The notes: generated by a model from the letters alone, not told the origin. Shown: positions 9,630-20,120, numbered from the stretch's first letter. The stretch is 64,000 bases of DNA from G963677325 sp963810555 (GCA_963810555.1 CAWENX010000006.1:62001-126000), one strand, 5' to 3'. Program-made: numbers and translations.

Positions 9630-10416
9630 GCTCTGAAAGAGCTCAATCTGAATAACCGTGGGTGAAGCCCACGATGCACACAACCCATCAGCAACAGCCC
9701 CGCAGGGGTTGAACCAGGGATTAGATTTTTTCTCCTTCCTTATCCGTGAGTTATACTCACGGTTACTCAGATTTAGCCACTTCGTGGCATTTCTCGCAGC
9801 CAAAAGCTCTGAAAGAGCTTAATCTGAATAACCGCGGGTGTAGCCCGCGGCATACACAACCCATCAGCGCCAGCCCCGAAGGGGTTGAACCAGGGATTAG
9901 ATTTTTTCTCCTTTCTTATCCGTGAGTTATACTCACAGTTATTCAGATTCAGCCACTTCGTGACATTTCTCGCAGCCAAAAGCTCTGAAAGAGCCTAATC
10001 TGAATAACCGTGGGTGAAGCCCACGATGCACACAACCCATCAGCAACAGCCCCGCAGGGGTTGAACCAGGGATTAGATTTTTTCTCCTTCCTTATCCGTG
10101 AGTTATACTCACGGTTATTCAGATTTAGCCACTTCGTGGCATTTCTCGCAGCCAAAAGCTCTGAAAGAGCTTAATCTGAATAACCGTGGGTGAAGCCCAC
10201 GAGCACAGAACCCATCAGCACCAGCCCCGCAGGGGGTTGAACCAGGGATTAGATTTTTTCTCCTTCCTTATCCGTGAGTTATACTCACGGTTATTCAGAT
10301 TCAGCCACTTCGCGGCATTTCTCGCAGCCAAAAGCTCTGAAAGAGCTTAATCTGAATAACCGTGGGTGTAGCCCGCGGCATACACAACCCATCGCGCCAG
10401 CCCCGCAGGGGTTGAA
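9630..10416. repeat. Tandem array of 176-bp units, each with five short hairpins
   Basis: Units begin with GCTCTGAAAGAGC at 9630, 9806, 9982, 10158 and 10334, an exact 176-bp period. There are four full copies and a fifth cut short near 10416. Each unit holds five short stem-loops: GCTCT/AGAGC, CGTGGG/CCCACG, CCCC/GGGG, CGTGAGT/ACTCACG and GCCAC/GTGGC, with tiny loops (GAA, GCA, TATA, TTC). In copy 2 the second stem is CGCGGG/CCCGCG, a paired change that keeps base-pairing. Antisense frames give repeated pseudo-peptides that are not real genes. Function is unknown. Confidence 0.85.
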
Positions 10417-10443
10417 TTTGTATTTTACTTCTACTCCTCCCAG

Positions 10444-11636
10444 CTATTTCACCACCCCCAGCTCTTTCCCCACTTTTGTAAAAGCCGCAATGGCTTGATC
10501 AAGATGTTCCGTTTTATGGGCTGCCGAAAGCTGTACCCTGATTCGTGCCTGCCCCTGCGGAACAACGGGATAGTAAAATCCGGTCACGTATATTCCCTCA
10601 TCCAGAAGCCGCGCCGCAAACTCCTGCGAAAGCTTGGCATCATAAAGCATAACGGCACAAATGGCTGACTGGGTCGGCTTTACATCAAATCCCGCCTCTT
10701 TTATTTTCGCCATAAAGTATTCCGTATTCCGGTGCAGGCGGTCCTGCAGTTCCGTCGTCTCCGCCATCATATCAAACATTCGTATCCCTGCACCGACAAC
10801 CACCGGGGGCATCGAATTGGAAAAGAGATAAGGCCTTGACCTCTGCCGAAGAAATTCAATGATCTCTTTCCTCCCTGTTGTAAATCCCCCTATCGCTCCT
10901 CCGAATGCCTTTCCCAGCGTCCCTGTGATCAGATCGACCTCTCCCCGGATGTTGAATTTTTCTGTTACTCCGCGTCCCGTTTCCCCAACCACGCCCGCCG
11001 AATGACATTCGTCGACCATTACAAGGGCATCATATCGTCTCGCTAATTTTACGATTTGGCCAACCGGGGCAAGATTCCCGTCCATCGAAAACACCCCGTC
11101 GGTGGCTATGATCCTGAATCGCGAAGCCTGTCGCAAGCTTAAGCTGTTTCTCCAGGTCTTCCATATCCGCGTTGTTGTAACGGAAACGCTTGGCCTTGCA
11201 TAGCCTTACCCCGTCGATGATCGAAGCATGGTTCAGCGAATCGGAAATAATGGCATCCTCTTCCGTAAACAAGGGTTCAAATACTCCCGCCGTTGGCATC
11301 GAAACAGGCGGCATAAAGTATTGAATCCTCCGTTCCAAAGAATTGAGCTATTTTTTGCTCCAGCTTTTTATGCAGATCAGTTGTCCCGCAGATAAACCTC
11401 ACGGACGACATCCCGAACCCATGAGAATCCAGCGCTTCCTTTGCCGCTTTGATCAGTTCAGGATTGTTCGATAATCCCAGGTAATTGTTGGCGCAGAAAT
11501 TCAGCACCTCTTTCCCCGAATCGAGTTTAATCACGGCATCCTGCGGCGAAACGATAATCCGCTCATTCTTGTAAAGCCCCGCCGTCCTGATATTCTCCAG
11601 TTCAGTCAGCAGGTATTCCTTTATATTTCCATACAT
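10444..11636 (-). CDS. kbl: Glycine C-acetyltransferase (2-amino-3-ketobutyrate CoA ligase), two frameshifts
   Basis: A PLP-dependent alpha-oxoamine synthase that joins glycine and acetyl-CoA, or cleaves 2-amino-3-ketobutyrate in threonine breakdown. Three overlapping frames together give a protein of about 396 residues, the normal Kbl length, once one extra base is removed near 11286-11288 (a CCC run) and another near 11125-11140. The N-terminal piece starts at MYGNIKEYLLTELENIRTAG; the middle piece has SDSLNHASIIDGVRLCKAKR; the C-terminal piece contains MVDECHSAGVVGETGRG and the PLP-lysine region TGTLGKAFGGAIGGFTTG. All catalytic motifs are intact, so the breaks look like consensus errors, though true decay cannot be excluded. 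No threonine dehydrogenase gene lies beside it. The 3' end directly abuts the 176-bp repeat array. Confidence 0.87.
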
Positions 11637-12551
11637 ACTCCTTGATATTAAGCTATTTATTTCCGAATAAAAAGTCAGGATCAATAGATCAGGAAGATCA
11701 ATAATTTCATAGATCCCTGCCCTCTATTACAAAATTAACATATTCTCCCGTTAAAAATGAATAATATTTTCAACCGAATGATTAAATGATCCCATGAAAT
11801 TGAAGTTTCAGATTCTCAGGGTTTCAGAGTTTCAGAATCTTAAATACAATGCTGTAACATTGAAACCCTGCAACACTGAAACTCAAAAGATCACAAAATT
11901 TTTATTGCCGACATCACTTAAGCCGAAATGCTGTTGTTTATCCTGGCGAACTTTGCACCTTCTTCATATACTTTGCGGTTAAAAAGATCTTCTGGACCTG
12001 CTCTTGAGAGTTATCACAATCCTTCTTCTTTCACTGCGTTTAACTACCCTTTTTTCTTTACCCTTTTGTCTTTTATCTTTAGTTTTCAGCCTTTAGATTT
12101 TAAACCGTATTTTTGCATCATCTGTTTAACAATATATTCAGAATTCCATCTCCGTGTTAAGTCCGCTTTAAGTCCGCTTTAAGTCCGTGTTTACCTTAAC
12201 AGCTCTTATAATCATAATATTGAAATTCCCGAAGCGTGATTTTAGACTAAAATAACACCTGAATTGTGACCTTTAAAATCGAAAAATCGTATCTTGTCCT
12301 GAAATAGCTTTATTCGAAAAGTAAAACAAATTTCAGGACGGGTTCCCCCTTAAAATGTAATTTATGAAATTATAGTTTTCGGGTGATAGTCATAACGATA
12401 TTCGGGAGAAATTTAATCTGAAAGAAAATTGCCGGACAGGTAGTGACAAATAATTAAATTGTTAAATTGATTCAGATAATTTTTATTGTGTCATAAATAG
12501 TCGTAATTTTATGATCTCTTAAGAAATTCACTATTATCAGCTTTACACGTC
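11637..12551. other. 915-bp gene-free stretch with short reiterated words
   Basis: I see no convincing gene. Frames of 60-85 codons here have no start context or protein-like composition. At 11810-11885 the words TTTCAG and GTTTCA recur about every 10 bp, with GAAACC/TGAAAC inverses. At 12158-12190 the word TTTAAGTCCGC is repeated in tandem. The last part (about 12480-12550) is AT-rich and probably carries the promoter for the adaptor gene, but I could not fix a clear TAnnTTTG box. Confidence 0.5.
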
Positions 12552-13877
12552 GTGAAGAAGAAAAGAAATTATACCCGTTACCTCATTATAATCGGAGTTG
12601 TTGCCATTCTTGTGTTGCTTATCGGAAAGAAGCAAGGATGGTTTGGCAAAGATATATCGGTCAAAGTAGCCACTGAAAAAGCGGTGAAGAGGGATATTAC
12701 CGAATCCATTACCGCTAACGGGAAGATCGAGCCCAGGACCCAGGTGAAAATCTCGCCGGAGGTTCCCGGTGAGATCATTGAACTCCCTGTTAAAGAAGGT
12801 GATGAAGTAAAAAAAGGTGATCTGCTTGTTGTCATCAATCCTGAAATATACGTTTCAACAGTTAACAGGCTTGAAGCATCAATGACCACCCAAAAAGCGA
12901 GGCTGGCACAAGCCCAGGCTCAGCTTTCCCAAAAAGAGCTGGAGTATAACCGTAACAAAAAACTCCTTGAATCGAATACCATTGCCCAATCTGATTTTGA
13001 TCTGGTTGAAGCAGCATGGAAAGTTGCCCAATCGGAGGTTCAGGCGGCACGGTACACAATGCTCAGCGCCGAATCGAGCGTGAACGAAGCAAAGGAAAAT
13101 CTCAGGAAAACGAGGATCTATTCTCCAATATCGGGCACCGTTTCCAAACTGAATGTGGAAAAAGGCGAAAGAGTTGTCGGAACCAACCAGTTTGCGGGGA
13201 CCGAACTGATGACCATTGCCGATCTGAGCAAAATGGAGGTTAAGGTGGCTGTCAATGAGAACGATATTGTCAAGGTGGAATACAACGATACGGCCTATGT
13301 GGAGGTGGATGCCTATCAGAACCGTAAATTCAAGGCGCTTGTGACGGAAATTGCGAGTTCGGCCAATGTAACCGGCACCTCTACCGACCAGGTGACCAAT
13401 TTTGATGTGAAAACCTTTCTTCTTCCGGAATCATACAGGGACCTGCTTCAAAACGGCGCTGTCACCAATCCTTTTCTTCCCGGCATGTCGGCTACCGTTG
13501 ATATCCGGACCAATACAAAAGCCAATGTGATCACCGTTCCGATCCAGGCTGTCACGACACGAACGGCTGAAGGGAAAGGTAAAAAAGATATCTCCAATCT
13601 TGAAGCAGATACGGAAAAGACTGACAATGAAATAGAAGCGCCTAACGCCCAAGAACCCGAAGATTTTGAGGTCGTATTTGTCAGCCAGAATGGTTTTGCC
13701 CGGGAAAGGAAAGTAAAAACAGGCATCCAGGACAATATGTATATCGAAATCACAAAAGGGCTGGAACCTGGCGAGGAGGTCATCACCGCCCCCTATGGGA
13801 TGATCTCGCGAACGTTAAAGGATTCCATGCGGATCGAGGTCGTTAAGATAGAAGACCTTTACAAGGTGAAAAAATAA
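12552..13877 (+). CDS. Periplasmic adaptor subunit (HlyD/MacA-type membrane fusion protein)
   Basis: A 441-residue adaptor that would link an inner-membrane efflux pump (ABC or RND) to an outer-membrane channel. One N-terminal membrane helix (YLIIIGVVAILVLLIG) leads into a biotinyl-lipoyl half-motif (ITANGKIEPRTQVKISPEVP; VKEGDEVKKGDLLVVI). An alpha-helical hairpin/coiled coil follows at about 95-180, then the second lipoyl half (IYSPISGTVSKLNVEKGERV) and beta-barrel and membrane-proximal domains. An acidic low-complexity insert (about 340-375) precedes the last domain. The start is GTG 12552. The permease/ATPase genes that normally follow are absent: the next gene is the giant adhesin, 480 bp away, so the partner pump is encoded elsewhere or lost. 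Confidence 0.85.
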   Translation: MKKKRNYTRYLIIIGVVAILVLLIGKKQGWFGKDISVKVATEKAVKRDITESITANGKIEPRTQVKISPEVPGEIIELPVKEGDEVKKGDLLVVINPEIYVSTVNRLEASMTTQKARLAQAQAQLSQKELEYNRNKKLLESNTIAQSDFDLVEAAWKVAQSEVQAARYTMLSAESSVNEAKENLRKTRIYSPISGTVSKLNVEKGERVVGTNQFAGTELMTIADLSKMEVKVAVNENDIVKVEYNDTAYVEVDAYQNRKFKALVTEIASSANVTGTSTDQVTNFDVKTFLLPESYRDLLQNGAVTNPFLPGMSATVDIRTNTKANVITVPIQAVTTRTAEGKGKKDISNLEADTEKTDNEIEAPNAQEPEDFEVVFVSQNGFARERKVKTGIQDNMYIEITKGLEPGEEVITAPYGMISRTLKDSMRIEVVKIEDLYKVKK

Positions 13878-14360
13878 CCTCACAGGATAATCCGCTGCCC
13901 CTAAAACCCCTTAGGCAGATATTTGCATCAGGTTAAGATAATTAATTCCAAAGTAATTCGACGTCTGTTTCAGATTTTTCGCCGTCCTAATTACCTCTCC
14001 GGAAGGCAGATTTAATCTCTCATTTCTTTCCATTTGGCCTTGAATGAGATTTTTTTCGTTTGATTAACAGCGACTTAACTTCAATTCGATTAAACGTTAA
14101 AGAAACTAAAATTTTATTAAAAAATGGGATTGGAAATTACGATAAATTGTCGTAACTTTTATATGTTTCAATAAAGGGTTATTCTGGCGAACAGATTTTC
14201 CTGAGGCGGTATCTTAAAGGTGAAAGGGACAAATCTCAGAATTTAAAACCGACTAAGTTTTTCTAAGTCAGGGCGTCATTTATCATAACAATAGATGACG
14301 AGGGGAGATTTATCCTTTTTACGGAGGGATTTCAATAGCTGAAGGTGTCTGACAAGCCGG
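13878..14360. other. Gene-free leader region upstream of the giant adhesin
   Basis: No gene is seen. An AT-rich part at 14085-14175 contains TTGTCGTAACTTTTATATG, which resembles GTCGTAATTTTATGA upstream of the adaptor gene (about 12492). The shared word could be a promoter or regulator site, but this rests on two instances only. The adhesin transcript probably starts in this interval. Confidence 0.35.
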
Positions 14361-17300
14361 ATGAGACCGGTAATTAAAAGAGACTTGGGCATTAAAAGCA
14401 TCATAAGGAGTTTTTATCTGCTGTTTGGCGGATATCGTTTTCAAGGAAGTAATCTTCCCGGGAAGGATTGCCGCTTTAATACAACGGGACCGGGAGGATT
14501 ACCCATTTTGGCCATTTCTAAAGCACGGAATAAGAATACCGCCACCATCAATCCGGCCAGCCTCCCGTGTCCCGTTTATCTCAAAGATAAGCCAAAATCC
14601 CAAAAATCCATCTGTCTCAAAGAGGACTATACCTCAAAAAATCAAGACGGTACAAAATTAATAAAAAATAAGATAAAGTATTCTGGTTTGGATGTGGTAC
14701 CGGATTTCGCGAAGCATTTAATCCCAAAGATTTTCACTTTTCAGATTTTACGTTTAACTGCAATTATCCTGTTGCTTGGTTTTACCTTCGAGACATACGG
14801 ACAATGCCCTACAATAAGCAATACCAGTGTTTATGTCAGTAATTACTGCAGGAGTGATGGACAAATAGAATTGACTGCCACCGGCCCGTCAGGAACTTCA
14901 TTCACATGGAATACAGGTGCGACGGGCCCTGTAACTTTAGTGCCGGGAGCGGGAATTTATTCCGTTACTTTTTCTAAAAGTCAGTGCAGTAATTTTACGC
15001 AAGAGATAAATGTTGGAGGTGATGTAGTGGTAAACGGTAATTTTTCGGCGTCTTGGGATTACCGCAATCCATATTTCACAACTCAATTCACACCGAATAA
15101 TTTATGCAGTACCGGGCGTTATGTGGTTACCACCAATGCTCATACTTCCTGTGATTATATGTATGGATATGACCACACCCATTTTGGGGCCACACCTTCC
15201 CAGCCTTTCCTTGCTATGAATTCATATGATAATGCTGTCGATAGAATCATATGGGGACAGACTGTTACTGTCAAACCCAATACTTACTACTATTTCTCCC
15301 TATGGGCAATGGATCTCGGGGCAATGGATAATCACCCGGTTAACCAGCTTGACCTGAGAATCAACGGTGTTCCCACACGGTTTGACCTGCCAATCCAACA
15401 AGGAAATACTGCCCGCATATGGCAGCACGTTTTTATAAATGTGCCATGGTTTTCCGGATCCAATACTTCTGTGACGATAAGTGTTACCCAACCATACAGG
15501 ATCGCGATAGGAGGTAATTCAGGTCTGGATGATATATCATTCAGCGAGCTTAATCCAGTGCCATTAAGTGTGACAACTACAACATTGCCTGTTTCTCCTT
15601 TTTGTGAAGGCACCACTTTCCAAGTCACTTCCACCATTACCGGTGGAAACGCACCAATCACCTATGCATGGACAGTGCCTGTGGGAGTAACCCCTCCAGG
15701 TAATGTTTCTACGTTCTCCTCGACGGTGGGCGGCACTTATTCTGTAACTGTAACGGATCGTTTAGGCTGTACTGCAAGCAGTTCGGTAAATGTAACGGTG
15801 AATCCAAAACCTGCGATAACAGCAATGACCTCCGCGGTATGCAGTGCAACTGTATTTACGGTAACGCCCGTTGACGGTACAAATGGGGTTGTTCCGACAG
15901 GAACAAGGTATAGCTGGCCAACACCAACAGGCACCGGATTTACAGGCGGAGCATCAGGTACCAATGCTTCAAACATCAGCGGTACGCTAACTAATACAAC
16001 TAATGCTGCAGTAACGGCAACCTATACTGTAACCCCTACATCAGGAACCTGTACAGGCTCACCGTTTACAATAACAATGACGGTAAATCCAAAACCGGCT
16101 GTAACCAATATGGCTCCCACCCCTGTATGCAGTGGAGTTGGATTCGCAGTAACACCTGTAAATGGCACAAATGGTATAGTCCCGGCAGGAACAACTTATA
16201 GTTGGCCGGCACCAACAGGTACCGGATTTACAGGTGGAGCAGCTGGCAGCAATGCTTCTGACATTAGCGGTACTCTTATCAATACAACAAATTCTCCGGT
16301 AGTGGCGACCTATACGGTCACCCCAAAATCAGGAGCCGGTTGTGCAGGCAATGCGTTTTCAGTAACAGTAACGGTAAATCCAAAACCGACAGTTGCTATC
16401 ACCAATCCGGCATCAGCATGTTCACCGGCAACGGTAGATCTTACAGCATCAGAAGTTACGGAAGGCTCAACAACTGGACTGACCTTTACATACTGGACAG
16501 ATGCCTCTGCCTCCATGTCATTGGCAAGTCCTGCAACGGTTACAACTTCAGGAATTTATTATATTAAAGGAACTACACTAACGGGATGCTTTGATATCAT
16601 GCCTGTAACAGTAACAGTAAATCCAAAACCGACTGTTGTAATCACCAATCCCATTGCAGCATGTTCACCATTTACAGTTGATCTCACTGCACCAGCAGTA
16701 ACGACAGGTAGTACGTCAGGTTTAACCTTTACCTACTGGACAGATGCCGGGGCCTCTATTGCTTTGGCAAATCCTAATGCCGTAACCACTTCAGGGACTT
16801 ATTACATTAAAGGAACAACGGCTACAGGATGCTCCGACATCAAGCCGGTATCAGCAGTGGATAATTGCATTTGTATCAATCAGCCATCGTTAACATTAAA
16901 CGGTAACAGCGGAACCACCTGCGTTTCGACTCCAATCACCATAAGCAACAATAGTTTTGGCGGAAGTGCAACTTCTGTAACAATTACAGAGAATGGAGCC
17001 GGTTCAGTGAATCCTTCTACAATAAACTCTTCAACCTTTGATTTTACGTATACTCCGGCATTAGGTGATGGAGGGAATATTGTTACGATAACCGTCACTA
17101 CGGACAATCCGGCAGCAGGTTCTTGCGTTGCAGCTGTTGCAACTTACAGTTTGACTGTCAATTCACAAACTATCCCGACCTTTGCTGACGTCGGACCATA
17201 CTGCTCAGGGGCATCTATCCCGGCATTGCCGACCACTTCGCTCAATGGCATCATCGGTACCTGGAGTCCTGCAATTGATAACACGGAGACAACCGCTTAC

Positions 17301-20120
17301 AACTTCACCCCGACACCCGGACAGTGCGCTACAGGCACAACTCTGACCATTACAATTGAACCTAACATCACCCCAACATTTACTCAGATCGGTCCGCTCT
17401 GTCAGGGGAGTACGCCACCCGCACTGCCTCTGAGTTCTACCAATACACCGGCCATTACCGGTACCTGGAGCCCCGCTGTGATAACCACTGCAACAAGCGG
17501 CACTTATCCATTTACATTCACACCAGATGCCGGACAGTGTGCCACAACATCAACAATGGACATTACGGTCAATCCCCTTCCGGTTGTTCCGAATGTTGCT
17601 GATCCTGCACCCGTCTGTCCAAATGGCAGCACTTCAATCACTGTTGCAACCGGAAATTCCTGGCAATGGGAGGTGAGTTCTGATAACGGATTTACATGGT
17701 CCAATATTACATCAGCAGGAACAAATCCTGTTTATGCAGGCTATACAAGTCAAACACTTAGCGTATCAGGAATTGTCTCCTCCAATAATGGTTATCAGTA
17801 CAAGTGTATAGTTACCGATAACAATACGTGTTTTTCGGAAAGTAATTCTGCGACATTGACGGTAAAACCGGATCTTGTTATTACAGCTTCTCCGGCTGAT
17901 CAGGCGATCTGCGAGGGGGGCGACGCCACCTTTACCATATCCGCAACAGGCACAGGGATTATTAATTATCAGTGGCAGACCTGGAATGGCTCAACCTGGA
18001 TTAATATCGCAACCGGGACAATTCTCACTGTAAATAATGGAATCCCGGGCGCCAGGTACCGGAGTATTGTAACTGATGACTGCGGCAGCAAGACGAGTAA
18101 TGAGGCAACGATTTTACCCTATAAGGCAAAACCACCTGTTACACACCCAGATAATGCTTCTTCCTGTGAAGGCCCTGCAGGGATAGCAATTTTTACTGCT
18201 GAACCTTATGCAAATACTTCTTACCAATGGCAGGTAAACAAAAATGATGGAAATGGATGGATTCAACTTATAAACGATACATGGGGACAAGAACTTGGGG
18301 TACGATCATCCCAGCTATTTGTCTGGACACCCGACAGGACCAAAAATGGTTATCAGTATCGGGCTGTATTAACTTCAACTACTACTACCTGCAGCCAGGA
18401 AGGCAATCCCGCGACACTGACCATTGATCCGCTGCCTGATCCGCCGACAAATATTACTGTTGATAACAATGATTTCTGTGCCTATTCGGTTAATTTTATT
18501 ACCCTGACAGCAACTGGAGGCAATGGGACAGGTGTTAAATGGTATCAGGGCAGTTGCAAAGGGGCCCCGCTCGGTGATACAAATCCCATAACCATTGCTG
18601 CTCCAACCTCGACCATGACCTATTATGCAAGCAGTGTTAATTCCTGCGGGGAATCTGTGACTTGCGCCAGCATTACTGTAAATGTAAAACCTGAGCCGCC
18701 ACGCCCCACAAATTTTTATGCTAATTTCTTCCCTCCTCAATATTGTTCCGGATCACCACCTCATTTGCCTCATTATAACCTGATTACGGAAGGAGGACCT
18801 GCCGGAAACGTTTATGAATGGCGCCAGGGCGGCAATTGTGGGACAGGCACGCTTATGTCTTCGACCCTCACAACCGGTACCTTTGAGTTGATACCACCGC
18901 AAAATCCTGTGCCTACACAAACAACGACCTATTATGTACGGACAACTGACGGTACCTGCTGGTCAAGGTGCCTGAGCCTGACTGTTACTGTGTATACTCT
19001 GCCGACACCTCCTGTTTCTGCTGCGGTATCGCCAAATCAGATATGTGCCGGAACAGTTCCCAGCATCACTTTAACTTCCACGGGCGGCGACGGGGGCACC
19101 GGTAATAATCCTGTATTAAAATGGTATTCAGGAAGCTGCGGCGGAACATTGGTTGGCACAGGAACCCCGCTGACAATTGCAGCCCCTTCAACCACCACCA
19201 CCTATTTTGCCCGCTGGGAGAGCAGTTGCGGGGCTTCAACCTGCCAGAGTGTTACGGTGGCAGTTAATCAATTGCCCACAGCAGTATTAAGCGGAGGTGC
19301 AACAATTTGTGCCGGAAGTTCAACCAATTTATCGGTAGCGTTAACCGGCCAACAACCATGGAGCATCACTTATACTGATGGCTCAACTCCAACAGTGATA
19401 TCAGGTATAACAAGCAGTCCGTATTTGATCAGCGTTTCCCCGACAAACCCTTCTACAACATACACATTAACAGCGGTAAACGATGCCAATTGTAGCGGAA
19501 CTTACTCAGGAACCGCTCAGGTGCTTGCGTATCCATTGCCAACTCCATACACCGTAACAGGCGGAGGAAGCTATTGTGAAGGAGGATCAGGAGTTGCGGT
19601 CGGAATTGCAAACTCACAAAGTAGTAGTAGTTATCAGCTTTATGTAAATGGGAATCCTACAGGTTCACCGGTAAATGGGACTACTGGACAATCTAAAAGT
19701 TTTGGATTACAAACTCTGCCTGGTACTTATACTGTTATTGCAACCGGAAGAACTCTGCCCAATTGCACCAACTCGATGCTTAATAGTGTTACAGTGACAG
19801 TGAATCCGAAGCCGACAATATCAGGAAAAACAAATATATGCCCGGAGGAAATTACACAATTGGTTGGATCAGGTACTCCCGCTGCGAATGCATGGACATC
19901 TTCCAATACTTCTGTTGCAACTGTTTCTTCAACCGGGTTGGTAACCGGCGGCGCTGCAGGTTCAAGTTCTATAACTTACACAGACATTAACGGATGCAGT
20001 GAATCAATGACAATATGGGTTGGGCTCTCGTTACAATTACCACGCAGCCAACAGATCAGATCAGTTGCAATGGAAGTAGTGTTACATTCAGTTCATCCTA
20101 TTCATACAATGGTTCAGTGA
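14361..20120 (+). CDS. Giant adhesin, N-terminal part: signal peptide, jelly-roll-like and PKD/Ig-like domains
   Basis: An open frame of 1,919 codons. The convincing signal peptide lies at about residues 128-152 (LRLTAIILLLGFTFETYGQ, cleavage before CPTISN). The real start is therefore probably internal, with TTG 14688 or GTG 14694 as candidates; ATG 14361 would add an odd leader of about 110 residues. Residues about 180-390 form a cysteine-containing beta-rich domain ending SGLDDISFSEL, a pattern of carbohydrate-binding-type jelly rolls. After that come PKD-like modules (TYSWPAPTGTGFTGGAAGSN, VTVNPKPTV), Ig-like modules with CQGSTPPALPLSSTNTP, and several GDG/CxGTxxSITLTS modules. The frame is lost near 20,030 by a single-base shift, and the protein continues in the next frame from 20,015. 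Confidence 0.75.
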   Translation: MRPVIKRDLGIKSIIRSFYLLFGGYRFQGSNLPGKDCRFNTTGPGGLPILAISKARNKNTATINPASLPCPVYLKDKPKSQKSICLKEDYTSKNQDGTKLIKNKIKYSGLDVVPDFAKHLIPKIFTFQILRLTAIILLLGFTFETYGQCPTISNTSVYVSNYCRSDGQIELTATGPSGTSFTWNTGATGPVTLVPGAGIYSVTFSKSQCSNFTQEINVGGDVVVNGNFSASWDYRNPYFTTQFTPNNLCSTGRYVVTTNAHTSCDYMYGYDHTHFGATPSQPFLAMNSYDNAVDRIIWGQTVTVKPNTYYYFSLWAMDLGAMDNHPVNQLDLRINGVPTRFDLPIQQGNTARIWQHVFINVPWFSGSNTSVTISVTQPYRIAIGGNSGLDDISFSELNPVPLSVTTTTLPVSPFCEGTTFQVTSTITGGNAPITYAWTVPVGVTPPGNVSTFSSTVGGTYSVTVTDRLGCTASSSVNVTVNPKPAITAMTSAVCSATVFTVTPVDGTNGVVPTGTRYSWPTPTGTGFTGGASGTNASNISGTLTNTTNAAVTATYTVTPTSGTCTGSPFTITMTVNPKPAVTNMAPTPVCSGVGFAVTPVNGTNGIVPAGTTYSWPAPTGTGFTGGAAGSNASDISGTLINTTNSPVVATYTVTPKSGAGCAGNAFSVTVTVNPKPTVAITNPASACSPATVDLTASEVTEGSTTGLTFTYWTDASASMSLASPATVTTSGIYYIKGTTLTGCFDIMPVTVTVNPKPTVVITNPIAACSPFTVDLTAPAVTTGSTSGLTFTYWTDAGASIALANPNAVTTSGTYYIKGTTATGCSDIKPVSAVDNCICINQPSLTLNGNSGTTCVSTPITISNNSFGGSATSVTITENGAGSVNPSTINSSTFDFTYTPALGDGGNIVTITVTTDNPAAGSCVAAVATYSLTVNSQTIPTFADVGPYCSGASIPALPTTSLNGIIGTWSPAIDNTETTAYNFTPTPGQCATGTTLTITIEPNITPTFTQIGPLCQGSTPPALPLSSTNTPAITGTWSPAVITTATSGTYPFTFTPDAGQCATTSTMDITVNPLPVVPNVADPAPVCPNGSTSITVATGNSWQWEVSSDNGFTWSNITSAGTNPVYAGYTSQTLSVSGIVSSNNGYQYKCIVTDNNTCFSESNSATLTVKPDLVITASPADQAICEGGDATFTISATGTGIINYQWQTWNGSTWINIATGTILTVNNGIPGARYRSIVTDDCGSKTSNEATILPYKAKPPVTHPDNASSCEGPAGIAIFTAEPYANTSYQWQVNKNDGNGWIQLINDTWGQELGVRSSQLFVWTPDRTKNGYQYRAVLTSTTTTCSQEGNPATLTIDPLPDPPTNITVDNNDFCAYSVNFITLTATGGNGTGVKWYQGSCKGAPLGDTNPITIAAPTSTMTYYASSVNSCGESVTCASITVNVKPEPPRPTNFYANFFPPQYCSGSPPHLPHYNLITEGGPAGNVYEWRQGGNCGTGTLMSSTLTTGTFELIPPQNPVPTQTTTYYVRTTDGTCWSRCLSLTVTVYTLPTPPVSAAVSPNQICAGTVPSITLTSTGGDGGTGNNPVLKWYSGSCGGTLVGTGTPLTIAAPSTTTTYFARWESSCGASTCQSVTVAVNQLPTAVLSGGATICAGSSTNLSVALTGQQPWSITYTDGSTPTVISGITSSPYLISVSPTNPSTTYTLTAVNDANCSGTYSGTAQVLAYPLPTPYTVTGGGSYCEGGSGVAVGIANSQSSSSYQLYVNGNPTGSPVNGTTGQSKSFGLQTLPGTYTVIATGRTLPNCTNSMLNSVTVTVNPKPTISGKTNICPEEITQLVGSGTPAANAWTSSNTSVATVSSTGLVTGGAAGSSSITYTDINGCSESMTIWVGLSLQLPRSQQIRSVAMEVVLHSVHPIHTMVQ

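Noticed and set aside
9630..10416. Possible CRISPR array
   Set aside because: The period is 176 bp and whole units repeat, without unique spacers between short direct repeats; no cas genes are nearby.
9540..10498. Repeated small proteins (MAARNATKWLNLNN type) on the minus strand and a 74-codon frame on the plus strand
   Set aside because: They are translations of the 176-bp hairpin repeat. They recur only because the DNA repeats, have no start context, and the hairpin structure explains the sequence better than protein constraint.
11794..12182. Small open frames (62 and 84 codons) upstream of the adaptor gene
   Set aside because: They run through low-complexity reiterated words, have no plausible start signal, and the composition is that of AT-rich intergenic DNA.
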